From NCBI RefSeq assembly GCF_001425835.1, contig NZ_LMDP01000001.1, positions 125,476-189,475 on the forward strand: a stretch of DNA of 64,000 nt. Direction: 5' to 3'. This DNA is from Afipia sp. Root123D2 (GTDB lineage Bacteria; Pseudomonadota; Alphaproteobacteria; Rhizobiales; Xanthobacteraceae). The position numbers were made by a program, and so were the translations under genes. Under the pieces are notes generated by a model. It searched no databases. It was not told where the DNA came from and saw only the letters and a program-made list of their open reading frames with translations. Within the stretch, counting starts at the first letter, position 1; each line of letters starts with the position of its first letter. Of the stretch, positions 28,770 to 37,622 are shown in pieces.

Positions 28770-29120
28770 TTTTGCGCGCCTGTCAGCTGTTCGGCCTTTC
28801 GTAACCATGTTGCCCCCCGCCGTGGCCGGCTCAGTGCTTCGGGTCTTTCACTTGCGGCTTTCGTGATCCCGCGAACGAAGGTACGATTCGCAGAATCTCG
28901 CTGTGGGGCCGGGGTATTCACAGATTCAAAACCACGGTGTGGATTATGCGAGCCTGGTCAGCGTCCGTTAAGCTTGGCTCGCGCAACATGGTCGCGACTT
29001 CGGGGGAAGGCGTTTTTCCGGGACAGGAAAGGCGGAGGGGCTGGGAGCAGGCGATGCGTTCGGACAACAAGACGAACAGGGACGGGATGATGAGCGCAAG
29101 CTGCGACCCCGCGACCTGGC
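28770..29120. other. Intergenic leader of the diguanylate cyclase gene
   Basis: About 350 bases with no convincing gene. A short plus-strand frame from 29057 (MRSDNKTNRDGMMSASCDPA) ends at 29128, overlapping the cyclase start by eight bases. It could be a coupled leader peptide, but could also be chance. Confidence 0.35.
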
Positions 29121-30347
29121 ATGCTTAGTGTTCCCACCCTCTGGATCGTTTTCGTCGTCAATTTCGTCGCGCTCGGGCTGGTGTGGATTTACGTCGCCCG
29201 CAGCTATCCGAATTTCGAGGCGGCGCGGTTCTGGGCGTTCGCCGCTCTGATGGCCTCCACCGGCGCCGCGATCTCGATGATGCGGGACTATATGAATCCG
29301 CTGATCCCGCTCACTGTTGGCGGCGGGCTGCTGATTGCGTCCTGCGGTATCGCATCGATGGGGATCGAGCGATTTTACGACCGGGCGCTGTCATGGCGCC
29401 TCCAGGCGGCGATCGTTGTCGTCGGCCTCGCCGGCATATCCTATTACGCTCTCGGAGAGCCGAATACGTCAGCGCGGATCGTGATCTATTCGCTGGTGCA
29501 ATCGATCGCGATCGGTCTCAGCCTGCGGCTCTGTCTGTCGAACCGCGACGGCATGCGGAAGCCCGGTGCGTATCTGACGGGCGTCATCGCCATTCTCATC
29601 ATCGCCATCAATCTGGCGCGCGCGGGGATGGCGTATTTCCACGTCGGCGGCGGCGTCTCGATGATGCAGTTCAATCCGCTGCAGGCGGCGCTGGTGCTGG
29701 TGCTGCTGTTCCTGTCGATGATGTGGAATTTCGGCTTCCTGCTGATGGCGATCGACCGCCTGCGCGCCGAGGTCGCGGACCTTGCGCTGCTCGACGATCT
29801 CACCGGCGTCGCCAACCGCCGCCAGCTTCTGACCCGGCTGACCGAGGAATGCGCCCGCTCCGACCGGGCGATACAGCCGTTCGCGGTGCTGGCGATCGAC
29901 CTCGACGGTTTCAAGGACATCAACGACAACCATGGCCACGGCGCCGGCGACGAGTGCCTGCGCACCTTCGCCGCGACGGTTCAGGGCCGGCTGCGCGCAT
30001 CCGATCTGCTGGCGCGCATGGGCGGCGACGAATTCTGCGTGGTGCTGCCGGCGGCGACGGCGCGCGAGGCAGCCGCGGTGGCGCGGCAGTTGCTCGACGT
30101 TTGCGCCGAACAGCCGGTGACATGGCAGGGCACGACGCTCAACATCGGCGTCAGCATCGGCATCGCGCAATGGTCGCATGCCGGCTGCCGCACGCCGGAG
30201 CAATTGATGGCGGCGGCCGACCAGGCGCTCTATGCCGCCAAGAAGCAGGGCAAGGCGCGCTTTGCGATGTCGGATGAATCTCTGGCCTCGGCGGCTGCGG
30301 CCGGCACGCCCACATCTGCGGCCTCGCCGCTGCTCAGGAGTGCCTGA
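29121..30347 (+). CDS. Membrane diguanylate cyclase (GGDEF)
   Basis: A 408-residue protein predicted to make cyclic di-GMP. The first 210 residues hold about six transmembrane helices (IVFVVNFVALGLVWIYVA, LLIASCGIASMGI, LVLVLLFLSMMWNFGFLLMA). The GGDEF domain begins with LLDDLTGVANRRQLLTRLTE. The active-site loop is intact as MGGDEFCVVLP, and five residues before it RASD matches the RxxD allosteric inhibition site, so product feedback is likely. The C-terminal tail (about 25 Ala/Thr/Ser-rich residues) is probably disordered. The sensory input of the membrane part is unknown. Confidence 0.92.
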   Translation: MLSVPTLWIVFVVNFVALGLVWIYVARSYPNFEAARFWAFAALMASTGAAISMMRDYMNPLIPLTVGGGLLIASCGIASMGIERFYDRALSWRLQAAIVVVGLAGISYYALGEPNTSARIVIYSLVQSIAIGLSLRLCLSNRDGMRKPGAYLTGVIAILIIAINLARAGMAYFHVGGGVSMMQFNPLQAALVLVLLFLSMMWNFGFLLMAIDRLRAEVADLALLDDLTGVANRRQLLTRLTEECARSDRAIQPFAVLAIDLDGFKDINDNHGHGAGDECLRTFAATVQGRLRASDLLARMGGDEFCVVLPAATAREAAAVARQLLDVCAEQPVTWQGTTLNIGVSIGIAQWSHAGCRTPEQLMAAADQALYAAKKQGKARFAMSDESLASAAAAGTPTSAASPLLRSA

Positions 30348-30436
30348 GCGTTTTCACGGACATGGACTGATGAGCGGCGGACGTTGGTCCGCTGCTTCGC
30401 GCTGTTTTTCCCCCAGGAGAGGGAAGACGAAACGCG

Positions 30437-30691
30437 TCAGTCATACCAGTCGCGCCGGTTCGCCGGCGGCGTCTTGCCGGCCTCGCGTCGGCCGCGATGC
30501 TTGCCGTTGACGTAAGCCTTCGAGACGGCAGTGAATAGTTCGGCGATCTCGTATTCGAGGAACTCGTTGGCGAGGATCAGCGAGCGGATCGTGCTGCGCA
30601 GATCGCCGCCGCACGCGGCGATCGCGGCGTCCGCCGCCGCATTGAGCCGGTCCATTTCCGATTGCGGATTGAGTTCGGGCGCGGCCGACAT
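30437..30691 (-). CDS. Conserved hypothetical protein (84 aa)
   Basis: An 84-residue soluble helical protein: MSAAPELNPQSEMDRLNAAA, then RSTIRSLILANEFLEYEIAE with a leucine-rich amphipathic helix, and a basic C terminus (GKHRGRREAGKTPPANRRDW). I chose ATG 30691 because the upstream codons are unlike the rest. I do not recognise the family. It may be a small regulatory or scaffolding protein. It is monocistronic. Confidence 0.6.
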   Translation of the reverse strand: MSAAPELNPQSEMDRLNAAADAAIAACGGDLRSTIRSLILANEFLEYEIAELFTAVSKAYVNGKHRGRREAGKTPPANRRDWYD

Positions 30692-30936
30692 CGCTAGCAT
30701 CCATCGTTTGAGTGGATGGTTATGTTCGTGTTTTGTTCTCAAAGAGTCAAGGCCATGATACGCCCGATCCCGAGAACTTTTCTCTGGTCTCAGCACGGTT
30801 CGCGAACGTGATCGCGCGGGAACACTATTGAGTATCTATTGCCGGCGATGACGCGCATGATCGCGCCATCGCCGAACCATCCGAGGCCCGCCGGCGACTG
30901 AGAGTTTTGCGCTCCCGCCCACAGAGGAGGAGCGGC

Positions 30937-31158
30937 ATGTCCCACGTCAATATCGCCATCAGACACTACGTCTCTTCGATCGCGCACGTCGCGTGTCCGA
31001 TCTGCAAGGGGGCGCTGACACTGACCGATCATCGACCGGCGCTCAATTTCGGCTTGCGCAGGTTTGCGTGCGAGCACTGCGAGCAGGCCGAGACAACGGA
31101 CTTTGAAGCAAGAGCCGAAGGCTGGCTGGCCTCGACAGAGCTTCGCCCGCCGACATGA
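30937..31158 (+). CDS. Small zinc-ribbon-like protein (73 aa)
   Basis: A 73-residue protein with two CxxC knuckles, VACPICKG and FACEHCEQ, about 27 residues apart, the spacing of a rubredoxin-like or zinc-ribbon fold. The start MSHVNIAIRHYVSSIAHVAC follows AGGAGGAGCGGC. The function is unknown; such proteins often mediate protein or nucleic-acid contacts. It is the first of a run of small genes on the plus strand. Confidence 0.65.
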   Translation: MSHVNIAIRHYVSSIAHVACPICKGALTLTDHRPALNFGLRRFACEHCEQAETTDFEARAEGWLASTELRPPT

Positions 31159-31204
31159 CGAACCCGCCCGGCAACCGCCGGACTTTGCCTAGAGGAAAGA
31201 TTGA

Positions 31205-31306
31205 ATGTCAAACGCCAAGAGTTTCGCGTGGAGTGAATGGATCATTCCGCCGATTGTCGTTCCGGTTTTCCTCGGCCTGCTGATCGCGGCTTCGGTCATT
31301 TTCTAG
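31205..31306 (+). CDS. Single-pass small membrane protein (33 aa)
   Basis: MSNAKSFAWSEWIIPPIVVP followed by VFLGLLIAASVIF: a 33-residue peptide whose last 22 residues are one hydrophobic helix with two prolines near its start. A good ribosome binding site (AGAGGAAAGA) lies 6 bases upstream. It fits a membrane microprotein. The function is unknown. It is 46 bases after the zinc-ribbon gene and probably co-transcribed with it. Confidence 0.6.
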   Translation: MSNAKSFAWSEWIIPPIVVPVFLGLLIAASVIF

Positions 31307-31472
31307 CGGCGACGCCGAAGGGCGGCGCGTCGACTAAAACGCAGAGTAAGTCGTACATCGGACAGACACTGCCCGTTATCGTCATTATGTTGCTCCCATC
31401 ACCGCACGAATTCTGGCGACCACCGGTGACTGGGAGATCCATCAGGCTCCCGTCACTTGCCCGGAGCGCTTC

Positions 31473-31643
31473 GTGCCGACGTCCGACCATCTTTGTCCCC
31501 GCGGCGGGGCCGAAATGACGCTGGTGTTCAAGAACCGGCGTCGCATCTATCTGTGCCAGAAATGCACGAGCGATCCGTTCAAGTCTCCCGTGGTCAAAGA
31601 CCTGCTGGATGCCCCGGCGCTCAAGCCTCCCAAGCGCAGTTGA
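31473..31643 (+). CDS. Small Cys-containing protein, start uncertain
   Basis: The frame encodes PTSDHLCPRGGAEMTLVFKN and RRRIYLCQKCTSDPF, then a basic C-terminal tail ending PPKRS. A CxxC knuckle and an upstream Cys suggest another small zinc-binding protein. The open frame extends further upstream (ARILATTGDWEIHQAPVTCP) to a stop near 31340 without an ATG. The start may be GTG 31473, ATG 31515, or lost. Confidence is low. Confidence 0.4.
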   Translation: MPTSDHLCPRGGAEMTLVFKNRRRIYLCQKCTSDPFKSPVVKDLLDAPALKPPKRS

Positions 31644-31756
31644 TCGCAACGTGACCGCCGGACGTTTGGGCGCGATGGCGACGCCCGGATCAATCGTTGA
31701 AACGATGAAACCTTTCCCGGCCTGAAGATTTACATTCGGGCCCACAGGAGAGGTGT

Positions 31757-31984
31757 ATGCCGCGCTATCATTTCCATGTCTATCACGACACCAAACGGAC
31801 CGACTTCGACGGCGTCGAATTGCCTGACAAGGATGCAGCGTGGGAAGAGGCGACGGTCGCTGCGGGTGAAATGGTCAAAGGCCTCGATGGCTCATTGAAG
31901 CCGGGCCACGACTGGCGGATGGAAGTTACCGACGAATTTGAAAATCCGCTCTGGGAAATTCACGTCAAGGCGAAGAAGAAGTAA
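31757..31984 (+). CDS. DUF6894 family protein
   Basis: A 75-residue protein, MPRYHFHVYHDTKRTDFDGV then ELPDKDAAWEEATVAAGEMV, the pattern of the DUF6894 family abundant in Bradyrhizobiaceae (MPRY-F-H followed by D-G-EL-D--AA). It is probably a small single-domain alpha/beta protein in the cytoplasm. The ribosome binding site AGGAGAGG precedes the start. The function is unknown. Confidence 0.8.
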   Translation: MPRYHFHVYHDTKRTDFDGVELPDKDAAWEEATVAAGEMVKGLDGSLKPGHDWRMEVTDEFENPLWEIHVKAKKK

Positions 31985-32205
31985 GGCATGTTCCGGCGGG
32001 CTGGAGCGACGGCCGGCCATGGCCGACTCGCCTTGCGTCGCTCCGAGCCTGGTGTGTATCGGGATTTGCCAGCTCCCACTGACGGCGGAGCAGGAGTGGA
32101 TCGCCATCGAGCATTTCTATCGCGTGGTGATGGAGAGACGCGCGGCGCGGGAGCGTGCGGGGAGAAACCATGGGTGAACGATCCTCGTCCCAGCGCTGTG
32201 TTCCT

Positions 32206-32276
32206 TTTTCTCCTCTCCCACACAAGAGCGTTTACGCTCGTCTTCGACGAGCTATGGGGAGAGGGGAAAGAACAGG
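32206..32276. repeat. Dispersed palindromic repeat, family B copy 2
   Basis: TCTCCTCTCCCACACAAGAG then GCGTTTACGCTCGTCTTCGA, CGAGCTATGGGGAGAGGGGA. It matches 4434-4492 over about 50 bases with few differences. The outer arms CTCTCCCA/TGGGGAGAG and the inner CTCGTCTTCGACGAG are both palindromic. Confidence 0.7.
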
Positions 32277-32442
32277 AAGAGGGAAAAACGCCTGCGCTGC
32301 ATCCAGTGCGCGCAAAGTGCTGCGCGAATCCGTCGCGATTCATGACGGAATGGCAACTTGTCGCCGGGTCGCGCGTTGCTTATCTCAACCTGGCTGTTGC
32401 CGGGGAAACCGTTGCGCTAACCCGCAAGGCAGGGGCAAGATC

Positions 32443-33012
32443 ATGACCACCACTGCAGGAACCCTGATGTCCGACCAGACCGTCCGCTCGTCGCGCCCGC
32501 GTCCCACGATCATCGATCAGGACGGCAACGAGGTGCGTCCCGCCAGCCCGTTCAGCGGCGGCAGCTTCAGTTTTCAGGATCTCAGCGGTAATTTCGCCGC
32601 CGGTGGCGGCTTCGGCGGCCCCGGCCAGGGCCCGAATTTCGGCGGCATGCCGTTCGGCAATCTGACGCGCGCGCAGCGTTTCGCACGACTCGATGCGCTA
32701 TCGAAACTGCTCGATGTCGCCTTCGTGCTGCCGGGCACCAATGTGCGCTACGGCATCGACGGGCTGATCGGCCTGATCCCGATCGTCGGCGATCTGCTCA
32801 CCACCGCGATCTCGCTCTGGATCGTGCGGGAGGCGCGCTCGCTCGGGGCGCCGAAGCACATCATCGCGCGGATGCTCGGCAATGTCGCGCTCGATGGCGT
32901 GGTCGGGCTGGTGCCGTTCGCGGGCGACGCGTTCGACGTCATGTTCCGCGCCAACATGCGCAACATGCGTCTGCTCAAGCGCTGGATGGACAAGCAGCCG
33001 CGCATGGATTGA
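32443..33012 (+). CDS. DUF4112 family protein
   Basis: A 189-residue protein. The N-terminal 75 residues are Gly/Phe/Pro-rich and probably disordered (SFSFQDLSGNFAAGGGFGGP). The C-terminal DUF4112 domain has ARLDALSKLLDVAFVLPGTN, YGIDGLIGLIPIVGDLLTTA and ALDGVVGLVPFAGDAFDVMF, two hydrophobic GLIPxxGD-type repeats that are probably membrane-associated hairpins. The start ATG at 32443 is chosen because the upstream sequence contains the family B repeat. The function is unknown. Confidence 0.85.
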   Translation: MTTTAGTLMSDQTVRSSRPRPTIIDQDGNEVRPASPFSGGSFSFQDLSGNFAAGGGFGGPGQGPNFGGMPFGNLTRAQRFARLDALSKLLDVAFVLPGTNVRYGIDGLIGLIPIVGDLLTTAISLWIVREARSLGAPKHIIARMLGNVALDGVVGLVPFAGDAFDVMFRANMRNMRLLKRWMDKQPRMD

Positions 33013-33051
33013 GCGCGGCTGACGGTCGTGACGGTCGTCGAAACTATTGGA

Positions 33052-33342
33052 TCAGGAGGACGCGGCTTCGGCCTCGACCTTTGCTTCTTCCGGCTCGGGA
33101 CGGTTGCGCTCAAGCGGAAAGTCGCTGCTCTCGTACAGCGAACGAATACCGCTCTGGTCGAAGCGGGCCTCGTCAACCTGAAGATAGGCGCCGTTCAGCG
33201 AATCCGCAGGCAGCTGCTCGATCGCGAACTGGACGGCCTCGGCCGCGGTGCCGAAGCGGCGATAAGCAAACCCTGCACGCTTCTTCTTGCGGATCGCGGC
33301 GGGAAATAGTTCTGCTTCGGTGTTGTAGTTGAACGCAGCCAT
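33052..33342 (-). CDS. Conserved hypothetical protein (96 aa)
   Basis: A 96-residue cytoplasmic protein starting MAAFNYNTEAELFPAAIRKK. It has one compact alpha/beta segment (RRFGTAAEAVQFAIEQLPAD, YLQVDEARFDQSGIRSLYES) and an acidic Glu/Ala tail. The pattern is that of a small conserved rhizobial protein whose function I do not know. It is convergent with the DUF4112 gene. Confidence 0.65.
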   Translation of the reverse strand: MAAFNYNTEAELFPAAIRKKKRAGFAYRRFGTAAEAVQFAIEQLPADSLNGAYLQVDEARFDQSGIRSLYESSDFPLERNRPEPEEAKVEAEAASS

Positions 33343-33694
33343 CGTCTTTGGCCTTCTTCTGTTAGAACGGACGGAGGAAGCGATCATTCAGGGGGCGCGG
33401 GGATCGCCGATCGGGCATCGCCGGGGGCCGCATCGCTTCTGGACAGTCTCTAATATAGGCCTTTTTACGCGAAATGCGACCCATCACGAGCAACATCGTG
33501 AATCTTGCAATCAAGCAATGAATCTGCGCGGTGCCGATAAACCCTTGAATCTCAACGTCATGGCAAATGTCATACGACATCTGCGAAAATCGTCGCAGAT
33601 CGGGATTTTTGCGCATGGCCACGCACGATCGGCCGGTCACGATCGCCGCGGAAGTTCCGTCGCGGAAACAGGCTCGCGGCGGAAGAAGGCCGAG
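33343..33694. other. Intergenic region, nothing recognised
   Basis: About 350 bases between two minus-strand genes, slightly lower in GC. No open frame with a credible start, no terminator-grade hairpin and no repeat shared with the rest of the window were seen. It probably contains the promoter of the 96-aa gene. Confidence 0.35.
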
Positions 33695-34114
33695 CTAGTG
33701 CACCTGCATATCGCTGACCGGCACGACCTTCAGCGGCGTGTCGTAGGCTTCAACGCGGAGCGCGGCTGCGGACATCAGCCCGATCTGCTTCACCGGCGCC
33801 TGCTCAAGATCGCCGGCGGCGTTGCGGCGGATTCCGTACTGCCAGACATTCACCGTGCCGGCGTTGCTGATGGCCCTCGCGACATCCTCCGCGCCATGCG
33901 CGTGCATGTCCTCGAGTTCGTTGCGGCTCAAGCCGATGACAAGGGTGTCGCGCGGGGTAACCACCTTGAACAGCTCCACGTTGCTGGTGCTGAAAAGCGG
34001 TTCCTGCACGACCATCTGCAGCATCAGGCCGGCGAAGCCGATCCCCAATACGGTCTGGCGCGATCTCACGGACATTCCAAACTTCCCGGTATTCCCAAGC
34101 GTGTTGCGATTCAC
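33695..34114 (-). CDS. Hypothetical membrane-anchored protein (139 aa)
   Basis: A 139-residue protein with one N-terminal hydrophobic segment (TVLGIGFAGLMLQMVVQEPL), consistent with a signal anchor, followed by a hydrophilic domain: NVELFKVVTPRDTLVIGLSR, ISNAGTVNVWQYGIRRNAAG, VKQIGLMSAAALRVEAYDTP. An internal ATG at 34075 (MSVRSRQTVLGIGF) may be the true start. It is unrecognised. It lies downstream of msrB on the same strand. Confidence 0.55.
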   Translation of the reverse strand: MNRNTLGNTGKFGMSVRSRQTVLGIGFAGLMLQMVVQEPLFSTSNVELFKVVTPRDTLVIGLSRNELEDMHAHGAEDVARAISNAGTVNVWQYGIRRNAAGDLEQAPVKQIGLMSAAALRVEAYDTPLKVVPVSDMQVH

Positions 34115-34186
34115 AGAGCCGACGATGCGCCCGCGCGACGGACAAGGTCGCGCGGGAGATCGCAGGCAATGCTGAAAAGATACGGA

Positions 34187-34615
34187 TTACTTCGGCAGAT
34201 GTTTCAACGCTGCCGAGTTGATGCAGTAGCGCAATCCGGTCGGACCCGGTCCGTCCGGAAAGACATGGCCGAGATGGCCGTTGCACTTCGAGCACAGCAC
34301 CTCGGTGCGCACCATGCCGTGGCTGTGATCGTGCTCCTCGGCGACATGACCGTCCGCTGCCGGCGCAGTGAACGAGGGCCAGCCGCAGCCGGAATCGAAC
34401 TTGGCATCGGATGCGAACAGGGTCTGGCCGCAACCGGCGCAGACATAAGTGCCGGGCTCGTGGGTGTGGTCGTATTCACCCGAGAACGGGCGTTCCGTCG
34501 CTTTCTCGCGCAGCACTGCATACTGCATCGGTGTAAGCTCCGCGCGCCACTCGGCTTCGGATTTCTCGACCTTACCCTGGCTCGCGGCCTGTTTGGTGGT
34601 GGTGGTCCCGGACAT
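34187..34615 (-). CDS. msrB: Peptide-methionine (R)-S-oxide reductase
   Basis: Reduces methionine-R-sulfoxide in proteins; 142 residues from ATG 34615. The structural zinc is held by two CxxC pairs, [11 protein letters not shown] and [15 protein letters not shown]. The active-site Cys is in [18 protein letters not shown], and the family motif [10 protein letters not shown] carries the second Cys. No signal peptide is visible, so it appears cytoplasmic, in contrast to the exported MsrA encoded just upstream on the same strand (50 bases). The two genes together cover both sulfoxide epimers. Confidence 0.95.
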   Translation of the reverse strand: MSGTTTTKQAASQGKVEKSEAEWRAELTPMQYAVLREKATERPFSGEYDHTHEPGTYVCAGCGQTLFASDAKFDSGCGWPSFTAPAADGHVAEEHDHSHGMVRTEVLCSKCNGHLGHVFPDGPGPTGLRYCINSAALKHLPK

Positions 34616-34665
34616 CGATATTCCCCATATCGTCATTCGTCGTGTCGCTTAATTCGTCGTCGACT

Positions 34666-35388
34666 CTAATTGGTGGTCGCCTTGGCATCGCGAACCAGTG
34701 CCGGCTTGTCGCGATAGCTCTCCGCGAACACCTTCTTCAGGTTCTCGATCTTGGGCAGATCGTTGAACACGATATAGGGCTGGCGCGGATGCAATGTCAG
34801 GTAGTCCTGGTGATAATTTTCAGCCGGGTAGAACGCTTGCAGCGGCTCGATCGTGGTGGCGATCGGCTTCTTGTAGACCTTCGCGCTGTTGAGCTGGGCG
34901 ATGTAATCCTGCGCGACGGTCCGCTCCTCGGGCGAGGAGGCAAAGATCGTGGAACGATATTGCGTGCCGCTGTCCGGTCCCTGCCGGTTCAGCTGGGTCG
35001 GATCGTGGACCACCGAGAAATAGATCTGCAGGATCTTGCCGTAGCTGATCTTCTGCGGGTCGTAGGTGATTTTCACGGCTTCGGCGTGGCCGGTGGTGCC
35101 ATTGCTGACGGCGTCGTAGTTCGCGGTGGTCTCCTTGCCGCCGGCATAGCCGGAGACGGCCTGCACCACGCCGTTGGTGTGCTGATAGACGCCCTGGACC
35201 CCCCAGAAGCAGCCGCCGGCGATCACCGCGGTTTTCAGTCCGCTCGCGGGGGCCATGTCAGCCTTGGGCGCGGGAATGATGAAGGGCTCTTCGGCGGCGC
35301 GCGAAGGGGCCACCATGAACCATGTCAGGGCCACCGCGCTGGCTGCGGTGACGGCGAAGGCGGCCCGGCCGAATGTCATGCTGCGCAT
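34666..35388 (-). CDS. msrA: Peptide-methionine (S)-S-oxide reductase, exported
   Basis: Reduces methionine-S-sulfoxide; 240 residues. Residues 1-31 form a signal peptide (MTFGRAAFAVTAASAVALTW ending APSRAA), so the enzyme is probably periplasmic. The catalytic Cys lies in VIAGGCFWGVQGVYQHTNGV; other MsrA motifs are VSGYAGGKETTANYDAVSNG, TGHAEAVKITYDPQKISY and AENYHQDYL. The start ATG at 35388 follows AAAGGACACTCC. The periplasmic version protects exported proteins under oxidative stress. msrB follows on the same strand. Confidence 0.95.
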   Translation of the reverse strand: MRSMTFGRAAFAVTAASAVALTWFMVAPSRAAEEPFIIPAPKADMAPASGLKTAVIAGGCFWGVQGVYQHTNGVVQAVSGYAGGKETTANYDAVSNGTTGHAEAVKITYDPQKISYGKILQIYFSVVHDPTQLNRQGPDSGTQYRSTIFASSPEERTVAQDYIAQLNSAKVYKKPIATTIEPLQAFYPAENYHQDYLTLHPRQPYIVFNDLPKIENLKKVFAESYRDKPALVRDAKATTN

Positions 35389-35714
35389 GGAGTGTCCTTT
35401 GTGCCGTCGGAACGGCATCGAATCGGGTTGCGGATGCCACAAATACGCGATCGGACCGGCGTTGTTACACTCACTTGCTCACACAAGGTCGTGAATGAAA
35501 AGTTATGGAATAACAGGCGGTTGTTGCAACGCAACGCGATCCGGACGGCCGCCCAGCGAAGGCATGGCGCCCGATCGCGACGGAACCCCCAGGAAATAAC
35601 CGCGCAATGCGGCGCATGCGCTCACCCCGGCTGTTCAGCTTGGCCATGCCGGAAATATCAGCGGCGGGATGAGAAGCTGGCCGATCCGAATTCCAATGTG
35701 TGGACTCCTGCGCA
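35389..35714. other. Intergenic region upstream of msrA
   Basis: About 325 bases with the msrA promoter region. A small perfect inverted repeat, GTTATGGAATAAC, lies near 35503-35515 and could bind a regulator. No gene recognised. Confidence 0.35.
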
Positions 35715-35745
35715 CAAAAAAATCGCGGGCCGAAGCCCGCGATTT
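35715..35745 (-). terminator. Intrinsic terminator after the BA14K gene
   Basis: On the minus strand, AAATCGCGGGC pairs with GCCCGCGATTT across TTCG, followed by a run of T. It lies 21 bases past the stop codon of the BA14K-like gene. Confidence 0.9.
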
Positions 35746-35766
35746 GAACTGCGACCGCCCGAAAAG

Positions 35767-36153
35767 TTACGGGCAGGGATAGCGGTTGCCGTCGTTGTTC
35801 AGATAGGTGCCCGAGCGCGGATCGTACGAGCGGTAACGCTGCGCGCAATAGGCTGCGTTCTGCTGGGCCTGGGCGTTGCCACTGGCAATCGCACCGCCGA
35901 TGATCGCGCCGGCCGCGAGGCCGAGACCGATGCCGGCTGCGGTGCCGCCATAACCGTGATGATGACGATGGCCGTAATATCCGCGGCGATAGTATCCGCG
36001 GCGATAGTACTGAACGTTCTCTGTGGCGGTGGGAACAGCCTTGTTCAGCGCTGCGTTCGCGGTGAGCGGTGCGGCGTTGGCCTCAGCAGTCAACGTCAGC
36101 GAAGCTGCACCGAGCAACAACGCGGCGGCGAGAAGTTTGGCATGTGTCATCAT
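35767..36153 (-). CDS. BA14K-family secreted protein
   Basis: A 128-residue exported protein. The signal peptide is LLAAALLLGAASLTLTAEAN, with cleavage after ANA. A Tyr/Arg/Gly/His-rich segment (YYRRGYYRRGYYGHRHHHGY) follows, then a glycine-zipper hydrophobic stretch (AAGIGLGLAAGAIIGGAIAS). The C-terminal BA14K signature is AYCAQRYRSYDPRSGTYLNN with the final Cys near the end. In Brucella the homologue is an immunoreactive surface protein with lectin-like activity. Start MMTHAKLLAAA at 36153 follows GGGAGTAC. Confidence 0.85.
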   Translation of the reverse strand: MMTHAKLLAAALLLGAASLTLTAEANAAPLTANAALNKAVPTATENVQYYRRGYYRRGYYGHRHHHGYGGTAAGIGLGLAAGAIIGGAIASGNAQAQQNAAYCAQRYRSYDPRSGTYLNNDGNRYPCP

Positions 36154-36299
36154 GTACTCCCTGTTGAGATTCTGAGCAGTTGGTCGGTCGCCAATTGTAC
36201 GAAACACGTCTCAAATGAATGGCGAATGAACGACGAAGGCGATGTATTGCACCACGAGGCGATCGCTTTCCAGCTTGCTCCGATTGTAGGTGTGTTTGG

Positions 36300-37622
36300 C
36301 TATTTCATCAACTCCTTCGCCACTGCGGCAAATGCCGGCAACGTGACTGGATCGTTGAAGGCGTTGGCGGCCCTTGGATGCGAGGCATAACGCACGATCA
36401 CCATTTCAGCCTTCGGATCGATGTAGATGCTCTGGCCGTAGATGCCGCGCGCCATGTACGCGCCGTGGTCGTTGTTGGTGATCCACCACATGTCACGATA
36501 GGACCAGCCGGGCAGGGTCTGGTAGCCGGCTTTGGCGAACTTCGCCTTGTCGCCGCCCTTCTCGATGTCGGCGACGGCATCCGCCGGGATGATCTGCTGG
36601 CCGTTGAAGCGGCCCTTGTTGCGCATCATTTCACCGAAGCGGGCGAGATCGCGCAGCGTGGTGTTGATTCCGCCGCCGCCGGATTCGGTGCCGATGCTGT
36701 CAACCATGAAATAGGCGTCGTGCTCGGCGCCGAGTTTCGACCAGATGGTTGATGACAGAAGGTCCGCCATCGACTGGTTGCTGACCCGCTTGATGATCCA
36801 CGCCAGCACTTCGGCATTCGCCGTTTTGTAGGCGAAAGCCTGATCGTGTTCACCCTCCTTGGTAAGCTTGACCAGGAATTCATAGAATGTCTTCGGTCCC
36901 TGATAGTCGGGCCGCTGCGGAATCATGCCGCCGGCGCGTGCGTAGTCGTACACCTCGGCCTTGGGGTCGGCATAGTTTTCGGAGTATTTGACGCCGACAG
37001 TCATGTCCATCACCTCGCGCACGGTAGCGTCGGCGTAGGCGCTGTCTTTCAACTCCGGAATGTATTTCGTCACCAGCGCCGCGGGATCGAGTTTGCCTTG
37101 CGCGACGAGGATCGAGGCGAGCGTGCCGACGAACGATTTTGTAGCTGAAAAGCCGATATGCGGGCGGTCCGCAGCGCCGTCGCCAAAATATTTCTCGTAA
37201 ACGATCTGTCCTTTGTGCAGCACCAGCAAACCATCCGCATAGGTCAGCGCCGGAACGTCGCCGAATGTGATCTGCTTGCCGTCGAGCGTGGTGATCGCAA
37301 TGCCGTCGAGATTGCGTTCGGCGCGTGGCAGCGCCGCGACCGGGCCTTCGCCACGCGAGACGTTCGCGGTCGGCACCAGTTCACGGATGTGGTTGAACGC
37401 CCATCGCGTCTGCGGAAAGCGCGAACTCGATCCGTCGCCGAAGCGGACGATCTTGTCGGGCGGCGGCGGAAATCCTTCCATCACATGGTTGGCTTCGGGA
37501 TCGGTTTGCGCGGCGGTGGGCAATTGCGCCGGCATTTCGGCGTATGCCGGAAGCAGCATCATCGCGGTGAGCGTGGAAAAAGCCAAAGTCCGCGAGACCG
37601 GCAGGCCGATGCGTGATGTCAT
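36300..37622 (-). CDS. Serine hydrolase of the beta-lactamase class C / NylB group
   Basis: A 440-residue exported protein with a signal peptide (LAFSTLTAMMLLPAYAEM). The SxxK nucleophile motif is S159-A-T-K162 in HIGFSATKSFVGTLASILVA. The Tyr-containing second motif lies in AFAYKTANAEVLAWIIKRVS. The third region includes GWSYRDMWWITNNDHGAYMA and GIYGQSIYIDPKAEMVIVRY. The architecture matches 6-aminohexanoate-dimer hydrolase-like and esterase-type family VIII enzymes rather than true beta-lactamases. The substrate is not evident. It is likely periplasmic. Confidence 0.85.
   Translation of the reverse strand: MTSRIGLPVSRTLAFSTLTAMMLLPAYAEMPAQLPTAAQTDPEANHVMEGFPPPPDKIVRFGDGSSSRFPQTRWAFNHIRELVPTANVSRGEGPVAALPRAERNLDGIAITTLDGKQITFGDVPALTYADGLLVLHKGQIVYEKYFGDGAADRPHIGFSATKSFVGTLASILVAQGKLDPAALVTKYIPELKDSAYADATVREVMDMTVGVKYSENYADPKAEVYDYARAGGMIPQRPDYQGPKTFYEFLVKLTKEGEHDQAFAYKTANAEVLAWIIKRVSNQSMADLLSSTIWSKLGAEHDAYFMVDSIGTESGGGGINTTLRDLARFGEMMRNKGRFNGQQIIPADAVADIEKGGDKAKFAKAGYQTLPGWSYRDMWWITNNDHGAYMARGIYGQSIYIDPKAEMVIVRYASHPRAANAFNDPVTLPAFAAVAKELMK

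Noticed and set aside
33329-36390. Long plus-strand frames opposite msrB, msrA and the BA14K gene
   Set aside because: They are antisense to genes with clear catalytic motifs and contain no recognisable domain.
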